From contig NZ_CP046176.1 of assembly GCF_013009555.1 (NCBI RefSeq), positions 5,425,501 to 5,489,500 of the forward strand: a DNA stretch of 64,000 nucleotides, given 5' to 3'. Below are positions 62,745 to 64,000 of this stretch, one piece after another. This stretch comes from Phocaeicola dorei (GTDB lineage Bacteria; Bacteroidota; Bacteroidia; Bacteroidales; Bacteroidaceae). A program made the position numbers and the translations under genes. The stretch's first letter is position 1, and every line of letters begins with the position of its first letter. The notes beneath the pieces are model-generated. The model made no database searches and was not told the DNA's origin. It worked only from the letters and a program-made list of their open reading frames with translations.

Positions 62745-63727
62745 TTACAAATGCGGCAAGAAGCAACAATTTTGTGCGGTTATGGCAAGAGTAAAACCAT
62801 GAACAAAATATTCACCTTTCTGCTTGTCCCACTGCGAGGCATAACGGTGCAGGCACCCGGCAATGTATTCAAAGTAAGGTTTCCATTTGCCATCATAAGC
62901 CAGCCCTGAGGCAAGCTTCCTCTTTTCATAACTGTCGAAAGTCAAGTCGTTTTCATGATAAGTATCCAGAATGTAGGCAAAGAGTTGTTCACGTACCACT
63001 TGGTTGGGGATGGTGAGTTTGGTTTCTCCTTTATGCATTCCGCTGATGGTCAGCATTCCGAAGTAGAAAAGCAATCAGTTCTATCAACTCGTCTACCGAA
63101 TGATTGAATTGGCACGTTGTGGAGTAATACTCCAGCATGTCCCGTACATCCTTTTCTGTGAATCCTGTCATTTCATTGAATTGTGGATTCAGCGTGTAAT
63201 TGGTGCCGATGTTGAATCCGCTGGTCAGGTCATCCATGGTAACCGGACTCACTCCCGTTATAAAACAACGCTTGATAGCATATACGTTCCGGCCTTTACA
63301 GTGTCGAAAAAACTGCGCAGGTAACCGGTGCCGTGTGTCTCGCTTCTATAATTGTCCAGGCATGAGGGTTCGGATAAAATCTTATTGGTGAAATGGTCGT
63401 ATTTATCCATAAAAAGATAAATGCTTTGTCCGGCTTTATAACATTCTTTGTACAAGTAATCCAACTGTTCCACAGCACCCCGTTTGGCGTTAAGCCCTTC
63501 CTTTATCCCTTGGGGGAGCATAGATATCACAAAAGAAGTTGAACTCGGTATTGCAATGTGCATCCAGTGACTGGCGGTACGAGTGTAATTCGGCATTTAC
63601 CACTGCGAAGTTCAGATAGATAATAAGATAAGAATTGCGTTCGGGAGTGGGGTGTTATCCATGGTAGTTTTATCCGTTTACGATAAAACAATACTGGGTG
63701 ACTCATATTAACATCTTCACATGCCAA
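62745..63727 (-). pseudogene. Decayed AAA-ATPase-like / PD-(D/E)XK nuclease family gene
   Basis: Three minus-strand frames are pieces of one gene of a family abundant in Bacteroides (PF09820 ATPase-like plus DUF1703 nuclease). In order: AGQSIYLFMDKYDHFTNKILSEP and THGTGYLRSFFDTVKAGTY; then SPVTMDDLTSGFNIGTNYTL and FNEMTGFTEKDVRDMLEYY; then LFYFGMLTISGMHKGETKLTIPNQ. Frameshifts separate them, and an internal deletion joins VDELIELI directly to the LFYFGML region, removing roughly 100 codons. The N-terminal ATPase part and the nuclease end are missing. It is non-functional filler between the recombinase and the second SusC gene. Confidence 0.8.
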
Positions 63728-63779
63728 GCTTAAAATAAAACATGCAGTAATATATGTGTATAATTATTTTCTTCTTCTT

Positions 63780-63940
63780 CCTGTCAAAACAAAGGGGCTT
63801 AAAATTGCAGCACAATTGCAGCAAGGAGCTTCGGGAGGGGTGATTGAATGGAAAGTAAACTAAGAATATAAACCTTTTAAATAAAACTGTATGATGAAAA
63901 CACATGAGAACCGGGCCTTGTTCAGCAGGGCTTTGCTGAA
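63780..63940 (+). repeat. Right arm of the SusC inversion repeat
   Basis: Inverted copy of 58490-58649. It begins abruptly inside GH127 coding sequence (PVKTKGLKIAAQLQQGASGG on translation) with unrelated DNA to the left, encodes the GH127 C-terminus and a TAA stop, and continues into the second SusC gene. The 42-base block around the SusC start is identical in both arms; similarity falls to about 75% within the signal peptide codons. Confidence 0.88.
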
Positions 63941-64000
63941 GGCTACCACCTGTCTTTTCCTTACTGCGGGTGCAGGAGTCAGTAGTGTATGGGCAGCACC
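63891..64000 (+). CDS. Second SusC-like transporter, N-terminal fragment at the window edge
   Basis: Starts MMKTHENRALFSRALLKATT, closely matching the SusC encoded at 55496-58534 over its first 30 residues (signal peptide), then runs off the right edge after about 36 residues. Only the last GH127 codons and a decayed gene lie upstream, and no TAnnTTTG box was found between 63728 and 63890, so the gene is probably silent in this orientation. It would be joined to the GH127 promoter after inversion of 58490-63940. Confidence 0.85.
   Translation, partial: MMKTHENRALFSRALLKATTCLFLTAGAGVSSVWAA

Overview
The window looks like a chromosome segment of a gut Bacteroidales species, most likely Phocaeicola or Bacteroides. 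The evidence is three SusC/SusD-type systems (one cut by the right edge), Bacteroidota promoters of the TAnnTTTG type, surface lipoproteins with acidic residues after the lipobox cysteine, and genes typical of the group (DUF2723, DUF4861, DUF1593, DUF4859, ORF6N). No rRNA, tRNA or CRISPR array was seen.

Layout. 1-2859: remnant of a Firmicutes-type mobile element (strong GGAGG ribosome sites, TATAAT promoter, XRE regulator, broken kinase), closed by an IS5-family insertion sequence. 3089-10126: a housekeeping run with a THUMP RNA methyltransferase, a DPP IV-like peptidase, purD, two membrane proteins and mnmD. 10479-14286: a 1002-residue collagen-like surface lipoprotein, an AraC-type regulator, and upstream of both a 162-bp segment carrying a promoter between perfect 22-bp inverted repeats. 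This is an apparent phase-variation switch, read here in the orientation pointing away from the operon. 14717-20947: a zinc-type ABC transporter (binding protein and ATPase, no permease), DUF2723 and a polysaccharide deacetylase.

20971-29313: a polysaccharide utilisation locus (SusC, SusD, GH3, GH144) that fits beta-1,2-glucan. 29490-32441: kduI, kduD and DUF4861 for unsaturated uronate metabolism. 32612-38567: dacB-type carboxypeptidase, lpdA, two small PH-like membrane proteins, an ORF6N protein and nadB. 38759-61001: a large minus-strand locus for pectin or arabinose-rich plant glycoprotein (PL10-CE8, DUF1593, DPP IV-like peptidase, two GH127, GH43, a GH97 fused to a metallopeptidase, DUF4859 lipoprotein, SusD, SusC). 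Two of its promoters share 21-bp-spaced direct repeats, suggesting one regulator.

61379-64000: a Mpi/Hin-type serine recombinase, a decayed ATPase/nuclease gene, and the start of another SusC gene. The end of GH127, the short spacer and the start of SusC at 58490-58649 recur in inverted orientation at 63780-63940, with the recombinase between them. Inversion would move the GH127 gene with its promoter from one SusC operon to the other while rebuilding an intact GH127. This apparent transporter switch and the invertible promoter at 14081-14286 are the most interesting signals in the window.
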